A stretch of DNA of 48,384 nucleotides from assembly GCF_000170795.1 (NCBI RefSeq), contig NZ_ABCM01000027.1, forward strand, positions 1 to 48,384, read 5' to 3'. The DNA comes from Pedobacter sp. BAL39 (GTDB taxonomy: Bacteria; Bacteroidota; Bacteroidia; Sphingobacteriales; Sphingobacteriaceae). The translations under genes were made by a program, and so were the position numbers. How positions within the stretch are numbered: position 1 is the stretch's first letter; each line of letters begins with the position of its first letter. Below are positions 1 through 9,114 of this stretch, piece after piece. Below the pieces are notes generated by a model. That model worked only from the letters and a program-made list of their open reading frames with translations. It was not told the DNA's origin and did no database searches.

Positions 1-565
1 GAATGTTGCGTACCAGTCCTGTTTCTACCGACCAGAACCCGGTTTGGAGAAAAGTACGGTCGCAGGTGCGCGACATAATTTTGCTGATAAATGGCCAGGT
101 ATCATCTTCAAATTTCGTGTGGCCTCTTTTAAGCGCCAGTTTTGCCCATGCCCATACAACATGGGCCTGTCCGTCGATCTGGTGTTCATCACTAATGATG
201 GTATAGGTTCCATTTTTCTTTCCGATTACGTGAGGGATGCGTTCCATGTCATATTGCTGAGTGGCATTGATGGCACATTGTATCACAAGTTCTGCTTCTT
301 TAAGTCTCCCTGTTTCAATCAGCATGGCTACCATAGGGCCTACAGACCGGCAGAACATTCCCTCATACGCTCCGGTCAGGGACTCCTGAAGGTAGCCGTC
401 ATTCTCCATTCTGTTGACAAGGCTATAATAGGTGTTTGCATATAGCTTTTCAAAAAATGGAGACTGAAGTATGGATTTAATTTGCCGGGCCGTAGTAGTC
501 TGTGCATCGGCGGTGCCGAATAGCAGACAAATCATCAACAGCTGGGGTAGAAATTTCCTGGTCAT
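1..565 (-). CDS. Exported (alpha/alpha)6-barrel-like protein, 3' end beyond window
   Basis: The frame starts at an ATG at 565 and stays open for 188 codons to the left edge, so the C-terminus is missing. The first ~22 residues are a signal peptide ending in ADAQ. The mature part is helical and carries patterns typical of six-hairpin glycosidase-like proteins: an NRMENDGYLQESLTG stretch near residue 53 and a DGQAHVVWAWAKLAL helix near residue 132. I infer a periplasmic or surface carbohydrate-active enzyme; no catalytic residue can be assigned from the fragment. It is on the same strand as the DUF1801 gene but 95 bases away, with no clear promoter. A non-enzymatic helical-barrel protein remains possible. 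Confidence 0.6.
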   Translation of the reverse strand, partial: MTRKFLPQLLMICLLFGTADAQTTTARQIKSILQSPFFEKLYANTYYSLVNRMENDGYLQESLTGAYEGMFCRSVGPMVAMLIETGRLKEAELVIQCAINATQQYDMERIPHVIGKKNGTYTIISDEHQIDGQAHVVWAWAKLALKRGHTKFEDDTWPFISKIMSRTCDRTFLQTGFWSVETGLVRNI

Positions 566-659
566 GTATAAAGGCTTTCCAACGAAGATAAAAAACAAAG
601 CTGAGTTAGTTTACAGGTTGTGAAATTTCCTGACATTAGCTGAGACCGAAGCCTTATCT

Positions 660-1076
660 TTAAGTGTTTTGTGCTGAAACAGAAACCCAGGTTTTGATGA
701 CTGTATGAAGTTTTGACTCTTTGTTTTGAAAATCCTTAAGATCCTTGATGGGTACCATTCTTCGGCCATCTTCGTATCTTCCTTCCATGATACCTGTTGT
801 GTCAATGACCTTTGATCCCGTAGGGAAAATGAGTAGTATATTTTCATGTCGGAGATGGAGCACCAATAAATCCCGCGGATAGGTTTTTGGATCAGAAGAC
901 GCCATCTTACCCGTGTAGTAGAAAGCCGGGGATTTCCATTTAATGTGCTCTGCAATATCGGAATCCAGACCTAATATGCTTTTTCTTATGGTGTTAATCA
1001 GAGATTGAAATTCCTCTGAGTATTGTTCAATATGCTGATCAACCTTGACAGGATCATGTATTTCTTTAGGCTTCAT
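660..1076 (-). CDS. DUF1801 (YdhG-like) domain protein
   Basis: A 138-residue cytoplasmic protein with no signal peptide or membrane segment. It matches the small DUF1801 fold: a helical start with an INTIRKSIL segment, then EHIKWKSPAFYYTGKM, the family's usual I-K-W-x-x-P core, then a beta segment (LVLHLRHENILLIFP) and a C-terminal helix ending near KTWVSVSA. Length is normal for the family. The biochemical role of DUF1801 proteins is not established; they are single-domain proteins often found alone, as here. No partner gene is evident. Confidence 0.8.
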   Translation of the reverse strand: MKPKEIHDPVKVDQHIEQYSEEFQSLINTIRKSILGLDSDIAEHIKWKSPAFYYTGKMASSDPKTYPRDLLVLHLRHENILLIFPTGSKVIDTTGIMEGRYEDGRRMVPIKDLKDFQNKESKLHTVIKTWVSVSAQNT

Positions 1077-1192
1077 ACTGGGAAATGAGCTAATGGACTA
1101 AATAATATCTTAAGTCATGCAATCTGCTGAAAATATTCCTTAGGACAACGTGGTCAATGCGACTAACATACGGTGGATATGCGACAGCATTG

Positions 1193-2266
1193 TTATCCGA
1201 GCAGCCATTTACTTTTAGGTAAAAACGACACTAGTTTAACCACAATGTAAGTCAGAATGAAAGTCGTTACTGCAATTAACGGGAGTTTTACCGCGGCTGT
1301 GTCCCATTGTTTGTCAAAGTATCCATATACAGCGTTCAGCACCATGATGTGTGCCAGATAAATTCCATAGCTTTTTGCCGAAATGTCAAGTAACAAACGA
1401 ACTGCCGGCGACGAAGGATTCGGAATGGTAATGTTTTTTAACATTAAAAACAGGCCTGCTGTCATCATGGCCACATTAATGGTTTCAAATCCCCAGGTCA
1501 ATTCAAGTGTGCTGTTGAATTGCTCAAATGACAGGCGTGTCAGAAAGCCATAGGTAGTCACGATATAACCCACTATGATGAGCAGGATGCCCACGATATA
1601 ATTCCAGGGTTTTGGCTCCAGGTGAAACCGCCTGATGTAATTGGCGAGTATGATATATCCTAGAAATCCGGAGAAATAGTATAACATGGGTGTCTGGTTC
1701 CAGAAGCATTCGCCCCAGATGCTCTCGAACAGCAGGTGCAGGTAGGGGATGCTGAGTGCCGCCGCCCACAATAGCAGGTAAAATTCCATGTTTCTGCGAC
1801 TACAGGTTTGTACCCATCCGGATATGATCGGTGCAAATAGGTACAGCCCCAGCAGCATATACACAAACCAAAGGTGGCCAATTTCGACGCCAAAGTTGAC
1901 CGGTATCTTGGTGATGTTCAGCAAAGCACTGCTGAATGTGGTTTGTCCCATAAAATATTGGTAGAAGGCATATAATGCGCACCAAATGATAAAAGGAACG
2001 GCAACCCTGCTCATTCTCTTTTTGAAAAATGTTTTAGTGTCTGTCACCGGAAAGAGGAAGTAGCCCGATAACATGACAAACAATGGCACACAAATTCTGA
2101 ACAGGGAGTTATACCACCCCACAACATGAGCATCAGGTGTATTGAGTACTGCGCCTCCAGGTCCAATGTAGTAAAACTCGCCGGCATGGATCTGGATGAC
2201 CATATAACAGGCAATGACGCGGAGGATGTCAAAGCCATAGTGACGTTTTAGAGAAAGCTGAGGCAT
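1193..2266 (-). CDS. Acyltransferase family 3 membrane protein
   Basis: A 357-residue polytopic membrane protein with about ten hydrophobic segments. The N-terminus FDILRVIACYMVIQIHAGEF holds the R-x10-H motif of acyltransferase-3 (OafA/WecH-type) proteins, here Arg16 and His27. These enzymes use an acyl donor, commonly acetyl-CoA or succinyl-CoA, to modify sugars of surface polysaccharides, peptidoglycan or exported glycans. No extracellular SGNH domain is fused, so it resembles the short WecH-like class. The substrate cannot be read from the sequence and no glycan synthesis genes are adjacent. It follows the uptake operon on the same strand after a 145-base gap. Confidence 0.88.
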   Translation of the reverse strand: MPQLSLKRHYGFDILRVIACYMVIQIHAGEFYYIGPGGAVLNTPDAHVVGWYNSLFRICVPLFVMLSGYFLFPVTDTKTFFKKRMSRVAVPFIIWCALYAFYQYFMGQTTFSSALLNITKIPVNFGVEIGHLWFVYMLLGLYLFAPIISGWVQTCSRRNMEFYLLLWAAALSIPYLHLLFESIWGECFWNQTPMLYYFSGFLGYIILANYIRRFHLEPKPWNYIVGILLIIVGYIVTTYGFLTRLSFEQFNSTLELTWGFETINVAMMTAGLFLMLKNITIPNPSSPAVRLLLDISAKSYGIYLAHIMVLNAVYGYFDKQWDTAAVKLPLIAVTTFILTYIVVKLVSFLPKSKWLLG

Positions 2267-2411
2267 AAATGAATATTTCGTGAAACATAATCATTTTTTG
2301 GTAATCCCGGAAAATCCAATAAAGGTAATCCGGGAGATTTGGAGATAATTGTGAGACTGAAGTCTGTTTTTATGCTCAATTGTTGTGTTAAAATGACGTT
2401 GATGATGAAGG

Positions 2412-3503
2412 TCATCTTCTTTTTCGCCACCAAAGTAATGCTCCGGTAATGGACAGCAAACCAGGCAATAAACCAATGATGACGTATAGTATCTTAACCG
2501 GGGTACCTCCGAAGTTTCCGACATGAAGCGGAAAAAATGTGGCCTCCACCTTTTCGCAAAAACCTTTGTCGGCAAATAGATCCACGGCGGCTATTTTTCC
2601 TGTGGATGGGTCTATGGAGACCGAATTCCCGTTATTAAAAAAAACAGACTGGTCTTTCAGCGTGCCGCTTACCTGGAAGTTTTTTCCGGGTTGCGTTGGT
2701 AAATAGACTCTTTTCAGGACCAGGTTCGGCAGTTCTTTTTTTGCTGCTCCCAGCATGTGATCTATATTTTGGGAGGATAAGGTGTTCGCTGGAGCTGTTG
2801 TCGTTTGTTTCTTCCAGTAGGCCGGGTCGAACGAAAATTTGTTCATCCAGAATCCTGTAAAGAAAATGACCACATTGAAAAGCAATGCCCATACACCCAC
2901 CACTCTATGGAGCCCTGAGGAAATGGTGCGCCAGTTGTTCCATTTCAATCTGGCCCTGAAGGTGAGCACCTTCCATACCTGTTTGCGGTAAATGATCAGT
3001 CCGGTTATGGTAGACAGCAGCATGGTGATCCCAAAGACCGTTGCCATCAATAAACCAGGGATGCCTAACTGCAGGCTCCAGTGAAACTGCGTGATCCATG
3101 GCATGATCCCGGAATTCAGGTCTTTAAGGTTTCCTTGCCGCAGGACCTCACCAGAATATGGATTGATGCTGATCAACCCAAGGTCATAGGTGCTGATTTT
3201 TCCATCATTCTGATATAAACGGAATTCGTAGGCCTCAGTTTTGGCATCGTCCGGATTTAACCAGGCGATGCCGGCGAGGTGAGGATGTTCTTTGCCGATT
3301 TTCCGGTACAATGCATCTATTGAAAGTTTGTTGCCAGTAGGCTTGACCTGTAGCAATTCTGCGTTTATGGCGTGGTCAATCTCCTTTAAGAAGACCAGCG
3401 CTGAGCCACTCAGCCCGATCAGCAGCAGGAATATGCCGCTGATCAGGCCAAGCCAGCTGTGCACCGCAAATGCAAGCCTGCCCATGTATTTCTTTTTGTT
3501 CAT
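2412..3503 (-). CDS. PepSY-associated transmembrane protein (PiuB family)
   Basis: A 363-residue inner-membrane protein with the usual four-helix PepSY_TM arrangement. The first helix is in FAVHSWLGLISGIFLLLIGL (about residues 12-31), later ones lie near GLHRVVGVWALLFNVVIFF, and the last ends in GALLWWRKRR. The periplasmic parts contain PepSY-like segments (NPYSGEVLRQ and DPSTGKIAAV). Family members lie beside siderophore receptors and are thought to help reduce or release iron in the periplasm. The start codon overlaps the stop of the TonB-dependent receptor by 4 bases (ATGA-type coupling), so the two are translationally linked. Confidence 0.9.
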   Translation of the reverse strand: MNKKKYMGRLAFAVHSWLGLISGIFLLLIGLSGSALVFLKEIDHAINAELLQVKPTGNKLSIDALYRKIGKEHPHLAGIAWLNPDDAKTEAYEFRLYQNDGKISTYDLGLISINPYSGEVLRQGNLKDLNSGIMPWITQFHWSLQLGIPGLLMATVFGITMLLSTITGLIIYRKQVWKVLTFRARLKWNNWRTISSGLHRVVGVWALLFNVVIFFTGFWMNKFSFDPAYWKKQTTTAPANTLSSQNIDHMLGAAKKELPNLVLKRVYLPTQPGKNFQVSGTLKDQSVFFNNGNSVSIDPSTGKIAAVDLFADKGFCEKVEATFFPLHVGNFGGTPVKILYVIIGLLPGLLSITGALLWWRKRR

Positions 3504-5869
3504 CGGATCTGATAGCTTAACCCAACTCTAAAATTAAAAGGGTCACCCAGGCCGGCGGTGGTGGTGCTGGACCTGCTGCCGGTGAAATAGTGTTTGTCTG
3601 TCAGGTTGTAAGCATTAAGCTGCAGGTTGTAGCGTCCCTTCTGGTAGTTGACAGCCGCATCGAAGACCGTATATTCAGGGAATACAAAGTTCTGGTTGCT
3701 GATCAGTCCAACCTGATCGCCAACATACCGGAGCCCGGCGGCAAAGCCAAGTCCTTCGAGGGCAGTAGCATTCACATTATACTTTAACCAGAGGTTGGCC
3801 ATATGTTTCGGTGCATTAGCAAAGCGGTCGCCTTTTTTGCCGTAGGCACTTGTGCTGAGGATGATGTGTTCATTGTATGCATATCCGGCGATGATGTTGA
3901 AGTTCTGAATTGTGCCCGTTGCCGAAAATTCAATCCCCCTGCTGCGGGTACCGTCAATGGCAGCCTGGCGGTGGGAATTTTCGTCAGTGGGTGCCGCAGT
4001 TAGAATGTTCGCATACCTGATCTCATACGCAGATACCGTTGTCGACAGCTGTCTGTTAAAGAATTCAGCCTTAGTGCCGAGTTCATATTGCGTGGCTTGT
4101 CGTGTTGGAAAAGGACCTCCGGAAAGCACATTGTTTGAGGTCTGAGGATTAAAGGATTTGAGGTAGGTACCGTATACGGAAACCTGTTCCATTGGCAGAT
4201 AGACCAGGCCGACCCTGGGGATCCAGCCGGAGGCCTGCAGTGCGTCCCCTTGTTTATTGTCCCTTGCAGAAAGCGGTGTTTCCTTACCATCGTAGTCGTC
4301 ATATCTCAGCGAAAGCAATGCCTTAAGCTGGCGGCCCAGGCTAATCTGGTCCTGCAGATACAGGCCAATCAGGTTAGTGATGCGTTTGTTGTCATCTGAC
4401 TCTTCAGCAGCAACATCAGGTCCTGGTACATCATTGCTGTAGTCGGGGTTAAAAATCGAGATCCGTGTAGATGGTTTATACTGATAATCATTTTTTGTCC
4501 AGCCATACCTGTTGTAATCTGCACCAATAATGAGCTGATGTTTCAGCGGACCTGTTTTGGTATCATACGTTGCGAAAGCAGTGGTTTGCAGGCTGAACCG
4601 GTCCGTCTCCCAATCCTGAAGCGCACGGCTGATGGAATCGTTCCTGATCTTTCCTACAGGGATATGGTCATTGTAGTCCAGGGTATTACTTACTGCACGT
4701 TGCACGACGCTTAACTTCAGCTTTTCGTTGAAATTGTGGTTGAATGTCAGCGTTGCCGATGCATTGTTGGTTTTCCCGTAGTCCGTCGGACTTTGGATGG
4801 TCAGGTTATTCGGGTAGTAGTTGAAGTCGAAGCTGCCATCAGGATTGGTGTAGATGAAGCTACCATTGTCATATTGATGAACAGCCTTTTGATGGGCATA
4901 GTTTACCTCCAGGTTCATGTTGGTATTTGCGGAGAAGAGATAGCTCAGGGAAGGGGCAAAGAAGATATTTTCTTTATCCTGATCATTGCGGAAGCTTTCC
5001 GATCTGTCGTAACCCAGTATGGCGCGGTAAAGGAGTTTTTTGTTTTTCGTGAGGGGTCCGGTAAGATCTGCAGATGCCCTGCGGAAGTTCCAGCTTCCAA
5101 AGGAAAGGTCTACACTGTAGCTGGCGGCTGCAAGAGGTTTTTTGGTAACAAAGTTAACCACCCCACCTGGTGCACCTTCACTGAACAAAGCGCCCGAAGG
5201 GCCCCGAAGGAGCTCTACAGCTGCAACATTGTACAGTAATGGTTGCTGGCTCCATAAAAACAGGTTGCCCCTAACCCCATTGTAAAGCAGGAAGCTGGCA
5301 TCATTTGGTGAATAGGCCGTGAACCCACGCATGGTGAAAGAGCCGTTCCCATTGTTGGCCTTCATACCTGTAAAGGTGCTCGCAAGCTCATTGAGGGTAA
5401 ATGCCTGTCTGTCCTGCATGACTGCTGATGACACCACCTGCACCGATTGTGGTGTTTCCAATAGCGGGATGTCCATACGCGTGGAACTACTGGATTGTTT
5501 CATCTGGTACTGGTTCTTACCACCATTTATGGCAACCTCTTTTAATTCCGCCCGGTTTTCCGAGAGCTGAAGATTGAGAAAAGCATTTTTGCCGGCAGTG
5601 ATGACCAGATTCTGTTTGTGTGCAGCATAACCGATGGTAGAAACGACAAGTACATATGTTCCTGCGGGAATGGCAGTGAAACTAAAATTGCCTCCCGCAT
5701 CTGTCTGCGTGCTGATGCCCGTATGCTGGAGCTGAACCGTAGCATTGGATAAAGCTTCATTTTTGTCTGTTACAATGTGCCCTTTTAATGATCCGGAGCC
5801 GGATTGCGCAAAGGATTGGCTGCTGATGAGCAGCATAAATATTATAAATTGAAGAAGATTGACCTTCAT
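3500..5869 (-). CDS. TonB-dependent siderophore receptor
   Basis: A 789-residue outer-membrane receptor. A signal peptide (about 1-21, ending in SFAQ) is followed by a carboxypeptidase-regulatory-like domain (about 27-110), the plug domain (about 130-235, with the LLRGPSGALFSEGAPGG signature) and a 22-strand barrel ending in FRVGLSYQIR, the expected aromatic end strand. The plug signature is that of ferric-siderophore receptors, and the neighbouring PepSY protein agrees with ferric chelate uptake. The ligand cannot be named. It is the middle gene of a three-gene minus-strand operon with the Cys-rich protein (starts 6429) and the PepSY protein. I could not identify a convincing Fur box. Confidence 0.92.
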   Translation of the reverse strand: MKVNLLQFIIFMLLISSQSFAQSGSGSLKGHIVTDKNEALSNATVQLQHTGISTQTDAGGNFSFTAIPAGTYVLVVSTIGYAAHKQNLVITAGKNAFLNLQLSENRAELKEVAINGGKNQYQMKQSSSSTRMDIPLLETPQSVQVVSSAVMQDRQAFTLNELASTFTGMKANNGNGSFTMRGFTAYSPNDASFLLYNGVRGNLFLWSQQPLLYNVAAVELLRGPSGALFSEGAPGGVVNFVTKKPLAAASYSVDLSFGSWNFRRASADLTGPLTKNKKLLYRAILGYDRSESFRNDQDKENIFFAPSLSYLFSANTNMNLEVNYAHQKAVHQYDNGSFIYTNPDGSFDFNYYPNNLTIQSPTDYGKTNNASATLTFNHNFNEKLKLSVVQRAVSNTLDYNDHIPVGKIRNDSISRALQDWETDRFSLQTTAFATYDTKTGPLKHQLIIGADYNRYGWTKNDYQYKPSTRISIFNPDYSNDVPGPDVAAEESDDNKRITNLIGLYLQDQISLGRQLKALLSLRYDDYDGKETPLSARDNKQGDALQASGWIPRVGLVYLPMEQVSVYGTYLKSFNPQTSNNVLSGGPFPTRQATQYELGTKAEFFNRQLSTTVSAYEIRYANILTAAPTDENSHRQAAIDGTRSRGIEFSATGTIQNFNIIAGYAYNEHIILSTSAYGKKGDRFANAPKHMANLWLKYNVNATALEGLGFAAGLRYVGDQVGLISNQNFVFPEYTVFDAAVNYQKGRYNLQLNAYNLTDKHYFTGSRSSTTTAGLGDPFNFRVGLSYQIR

Positions 5870-5985
5870 TTTGAATGTTAAAATTTACAGATACAGAATA
5901 CACCGGGCCTCATGCATGTCGCATGAATAGGTATCCGCATCAGTTATGAAATGATATTTTTTGATAAACACATCGACATCCTGCT

Positions 5986-6008
5986 ACACCAGAGGGCAGC
6001 TCTGGTGT
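5986..6008 (-). promoter_or_regulatory. Intercistronic hairpin upstream of the siderophore receptor
   Basis: A perfect 9-bp inverted repeat (ACACCAGAG and CTCTGGTGT) with a 5-base loop sits between the Cys-rich protein gene and the receptor gene. No T-run follows on either strand, so it is not a standard terminator. An mRNA-stability or attenuation element between operon genes is the likeliest reading, but this is inference. Confidence 0.4.
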
Positions 6009-6045
6009 TTATGGTAACAGGAAATGCGATGAAAGAAGAAAATTG

Positions 6046-6429
6046 TCAGGCAATAAATTCCTGTGGTGGTTTGAAAATATCGTTAACAAAAATAGAAGGT
6101 TTGAACTTCAGATAGAAGGGGTTAAAACGAAGATGGCCCTTGTCGATGATGAGCCCTGTCAGTTCGAGTCTGTTCATTTTGCAGAAAAACAATACATGGG
6201 CTTTCTGTTGATTCTCAGCCCTTTGTTTTTCCTCATTCTGTTCTGCTTGTTTGAGTTTTTTTGCGAGTACACATCGCCCGTTACAGTGCATCTCGGGTTT
6301 GTCCCTATTTTCACATAGAGCCGAAGCGATGTAGTCCTGATTGATTCTAAAAGCCAGGATGATTCCCAACTTATTGAAGGACTGCATGATCATCATCAGA
6401 AGTAATAAAATGCAAACTGATCTTCTCAA
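6046..6429 (-). CDS. Small exported Cys-rich protein at a TonB uptake operon
   Basis: A 127-residue protein with an N-terminal hydrophobic segment (about 5-27), then the motif CENRDKPEMHCNGRCVLAKK with Cys39, Cys49 and Cys53, a charged coiled stretch (EQNEEKQRAENQQ) and another Cys near residue 83. I recognise this CxNxDKPxxHCNGxC pattern as recurrent in Bacteroidota, encoded next to TonB receptors, but know of no assigned function. The Cys/His clustering suggests metal binding in the periplasm. It is the first gene of the operon with the siderophore receptor and PepSY protein and has its own promoter element at 6450-6457. Confidence 0.75.
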   Translation of the reverse strand: MRRSVCILLLLMMIMQSFNKLGIILAFRINQDYIASALCENRDKPEMHCNGRCVLAKKLKQAEQNEEKQRAENQQKAHVLFFCKMNRLELTGLIIDKGHLRFNPFYLKFKPSIFVNDIFKPPQEFIA

Positions 6430-6449
6430 CTGTTATTCATTTAACGGGG

Positions 6450-6457
6450 CAAAGGTA
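6450..6457 (-). promoter_or_regulatory. Bacteroidota -7 element for the siderophore operon
   Basis: On the minus strand this reads TACCTTTG, a full match to TAnnTTTG, followed by C. It lies 21 bases before the ATG of the Cys-rich protein, predicting a leader of about 15 bases. No clear -33 TTTG is visible at the right distance. Confidence 0.55.
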
Positions 6458-6552
6458 TTATTTTTTAGGTACTTGTACATGGTGTTTTGTTTATTGCTGC
6501 GTGTGGGGTAGAACCATAATTTCAGCACTTACGTTTATGTGCTAAAAAAAGT

Positions 6553-6560
6553 TATTTTTG
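6553..6560 (+). promoter_or_regulatory. -7 promoter element of the orphan PAS kinase
   Basis: TATTTTTG matches TAnnTTTG. It ends 20 bases before the TTG at 6581 and 38 bases before the ATG at 6599. A short inverted repeat (AGCAC and GTGCT) sits just upstream, about where a -33 element or operator would be. Confidence 0.45.
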
Positions 6561-6580
6561 ATTAGCTAAATTCAACGGAC

Positions 6581-8908
6581 TTGCACATCAACGAAAAAAT
6601 GTTCAGGGATATGATCGAGGGGTCACCATATCCTGTATACCTGGTTTCCGGGGATGAACTGATCATTACGCTTGCCAACAGGGCAACACTGGAGGCATGG
6701 GGACGCGACATGTCGGTAATTGGCAAGCGGTTTAACGAAGCCTTGCCTGAACTTCATGACCAGCCTTTTGAAAGCCTGATCCGTCAGGTGATGCGTAGCG
6801 GAGAACCATATCATGCCTTAAATGACCGGGCAGATATCATGATTAATGAAGAGCTACAAACCTACTTCTACAATTTCAGTTATCAGCCTTTATTTGGTGA
6901 AGAAGGGGAAACGATCGGTGTAGTTTGTTATGCGACAAATGTAACAGAGCAGGAGAATGCGAGGCTCAGTGAAATCAAACTGAGGCACAGTACGGACCTG
7001 GCGCAAATGCAACGGAAACTGGCGATTGAAGGTGCGAGACTGGCCACTTGGTCTATCGATCCGGAAACCAAAATTGGCCATTATAGCCCGGTACTCAATG
7101 AGATGCTGGGGCATAGCGGTGCGGTACCGCTGACCTATCAGGAACAGCTTGCGCAGATCAGTCCTGAGTTCCGGCAGCAGGTGGTCGACGCTATCGCACA
7201 TACCATCCGAACGGGAGAGGACTATGACGTGACCTATTCGCAACGCAGGCTTGATACTGGCGAACTTGTTTGGCTCCGGGCATTGGGGCGACCCGTAAAA
7301 AATGAGGAGATGTCCATCTCGCTGATTTCAGGGGTAATCATGGATGTCACGTTACAGGTTCGTGCTACCCAGGAGATTCAACAGCTGCATGAGGAAGCGC
7401 GGGAGTCAAATGAGGAACTCGCTGTAATTAATGAAGAGATGAGTGCTTCCAATGAAGAACTCACGGAATCGTATCACCTTCTTGAACTGAGCGAAGGACG
7501 ATTCCGGAATATTATTGTGCAGGCTCCCTTTGCAATATGTGTCATCCGTGCTGAAGATCTGATCGTCAGCGAGGTGAATGACCGCTACCTGGAACTCGTA
7601 GGTAAAAAGCGCGTGGAGCTGGAGGGCAAAAATATATGGGATGGCGTGCCTGAGGCCGCGGAAGTCTATGAGCCTGTGATGCAACAGGTGATCCGCAGGG
7701 CTGTCGCTTTCCATGCGAAAGAAGCGGAGTTGTACCTCCTGCGTCAGGGCAAACCAACACAGGTTTTCGTGGACTTTGTATATGAGCCTGTGTGCGACAC
7801 CAAGGGAGAAGTCTCGGCCATTATGGTCGTGGGTATTGATGTTTCTGAAAAAGTCCTTGCAAGGCAGGCCGTTGAAGAGATGGAAGAGCGGATCCGCCTG
7901 GCGGTAGAGGCCGCTGAAATGGGCACTTTTGATTACGATTATGGTACGCAGGAATTGTTGGGCTCCGAGCGCTTCTATGAAATTTTTGGTGTGCCGATTG
8001 GCAGCAGCAGGGAAGAGGTCATCAACACTTACCATCCAGAAGATCGCAGCCTGAGTGCTGAAGCCCACGAGCGCGCAAAAACAAGTGGTAAGATTCTTTA
8101 TGAAGCCCGTCTGATGTCCGGGGCTGGCTCCATGAGATGGGTTCGGTTCCAGTCCAACGTATACTTTGATGGGGGTGGGAACCCTGTACGCACACTGGGG
8201 ACAGTGCTTGATATTACAGAGTTTAAAGCCCTCCAGCAACAAAAAGATGACTTCATTTCCATCGCCAGTCACGAACTGAAAACACCGCTTACCAGCTTAA
8301 AAGCATCCCTGCAATTGCTTGAGCGGATGAAAGATCAGCCCAATCCCTTAAGCTTTCCAAGACTCATCACCCAGGCGGCGAAAAGTATGGACAAGATTTC
8401 CGAACTGGTTGACGACCTGCTGAACGTTTCCCGCATTAATGAAGGACAGATGCTCATCCGAAAAGATTGGTTCGACATTGATGATTTATTACACAGCTGC
8501 TGCGCAACCTTCAGGGAAAATAGCGGAAAACAGTTTCCTATTCAGACGACAGCAGGGTTAAAAGTTTTTGCAGATGAGCACAGAATAGAGCAGGTATTAG
8601 TAAACCTGATCAGTAATGCCATCAAATACGCGCCAGAATCAGCGGTCATTAACTTAATAGCGGTGCAGATTAGTTCCTCTGTCAAGGTTGAGGTGCGGGA
8701 TAACGGTCCGGGTATATCACAGGAAAAGATCCCTCATCTATTTGACCGGTACTACCGTGGTGACTCTTCAGGTATACAGGTTTCGGGCCTTGGCCTCGGA
8801 CTTTACATCAGTGCGGACATTGTGCGCCGACACGGTGGAGAGATCGGAGTGGAGAGCAGACTTAATGAAGGCAGTACTTTCTGGTTCACGCTGCCGAACC
8901 CTCAATAG
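6581..8908 (+). CDS. Multi-PAS sensor histidine kinase (orphan)
   Basis: A 775-residue cytoplasmic kinase counted from TTG 6581; ATG 6599 (MFRDMIEG) is an equally good start and would remove six residues. Order: PAS about 5-130, PAS_3-type domain about 145-265, a coiled coil rich in Glu/Asn (SNEELAVINEEMSASNEEL) about 270-305, PAS about 310-430, PAS about 435-555, then HisKA with phosphoacceptor His564 in SHELKTPL and a HATPase domain with DNGPGIS and GLGLGLYIS motifs. No membrane helix is present, so it senses a cytosolic signal. No response regulator is adjacent. It is followed 206 bases later by the phosphorylase-like gene on the same strand, but co-transcription is uncertain. Confidence 0.92.
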   Translation: MHINEKMFRDMIEGSPYPVYLVSGDELIITLANRATLEAWGRDMSVIGKRFNEALPELHDQPFESLIRQVMRSGEPYHALNDRADIMINEELQTYFYNFSYQPLFGEEGETIGVVCYATNVTEQENARLSEIKLRHSTDLAQMQRKLAIEGARLATWSIDPETKIGHYSPVLNEMLGHSGAVPLTYQEQLAQISPEFRQQVVDAIAHTIRTGEDYDVTYSQRRLDTGELVWLRALGRPVKNEEMSISLISGVIMDVTLQVRATQEIQQLHEEARESNEELAVINEEMSASNEELTESYHLLELSEGRFRNIIVQAPFAICVIRAEDLIVSEVNDRYLELVGKKRVELEGKNIWDGVPEAAEVYEPVMQQVIRRAVAFHAKEAELYLLRQGKPTQVFVDFVYEPVCDTKGEVSAIMVVGIDVSEKVLARQAVEEMEERIRLAVEAAEMGTFDYDYGTQELLGSERFYEIFGVPIGSSREEVINTYHPEDRSLSAEAHERAKTSGKILYEARLMSGAGSMRWVRFQSNVYFDGGGNPVRTLGTVLDITEFKALQQQKDDFISIASHELKTPLTSLKASLQLLERMKDQPNPLSFPRLITQAAKSMDKISELVDDLLNVSRINEGQMLIRKDWFDIDDLLHSCCATFRENSGKQFPIQTTAGLKVFADEHRIEQVLVNLISNAIKYAPESAVINLIAVQISSSVKVEVRDNGPGISQEKIPHLFDRYYRGDSSGIQVSGLGLGLYISADIVRRHGGEIGVESRLNEGSTFWFTLPNPQ

Positions 8909-8995
8909 GATGTTGGATTTTCTGATGTTGCTATGCTCCTGTGCGTTAGAGATCAATGATGAGGTGGGACATCAAACGAAAAAACTGATGTCTTA

Positions 8996-9003
8996 TAATT
9001 TTG
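8996..9003 (+). promoter_or_regulatory. Possible -7 promoter element upstream of the phosphorylase-like gene
   Basis: TAATTTTG matches TAnnTTTG in the 206-base gap after the kinase gene. It would give a leader of about 105 bases before ATG 9115. No -33 match was found, so confidence is low. Confidence 0.3.
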
Positions 9004-9114
9004 TTTAAAGAGGTAAATCATTCTAAGCACCAGTATCCACAGGATGTAACCTATGCCGGATAGCAATGGAATACCAATTAAATTATCTTATCTTCAGAAA
9101 CTAAGACTCGTACG

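Noticed and set aside
2305..2335. Terminator after the PepSY gene (TCCCGGA and TCCGGGA)
   Set aside because: Only a 7-bp stem with a 17-base loop and no T-run on the minus strand.
4736..5239. 167-residue frame antisense to the siderophore receptor
   Set aside because: Fully inside the receptor plug and barrel, with no recognisable domain or signal.
5870..5960. Fur box upstream of the siderophore receptor
   Set aside because: No match good enough to the inverted GATAAT pattern was seen.
7406..8272. 288-residue frame antisense to the PAS kinase
   Set aside because: It overlaps a clear multi-domain kinase on the plus strand; composition is that of a reverse-strand shadow.
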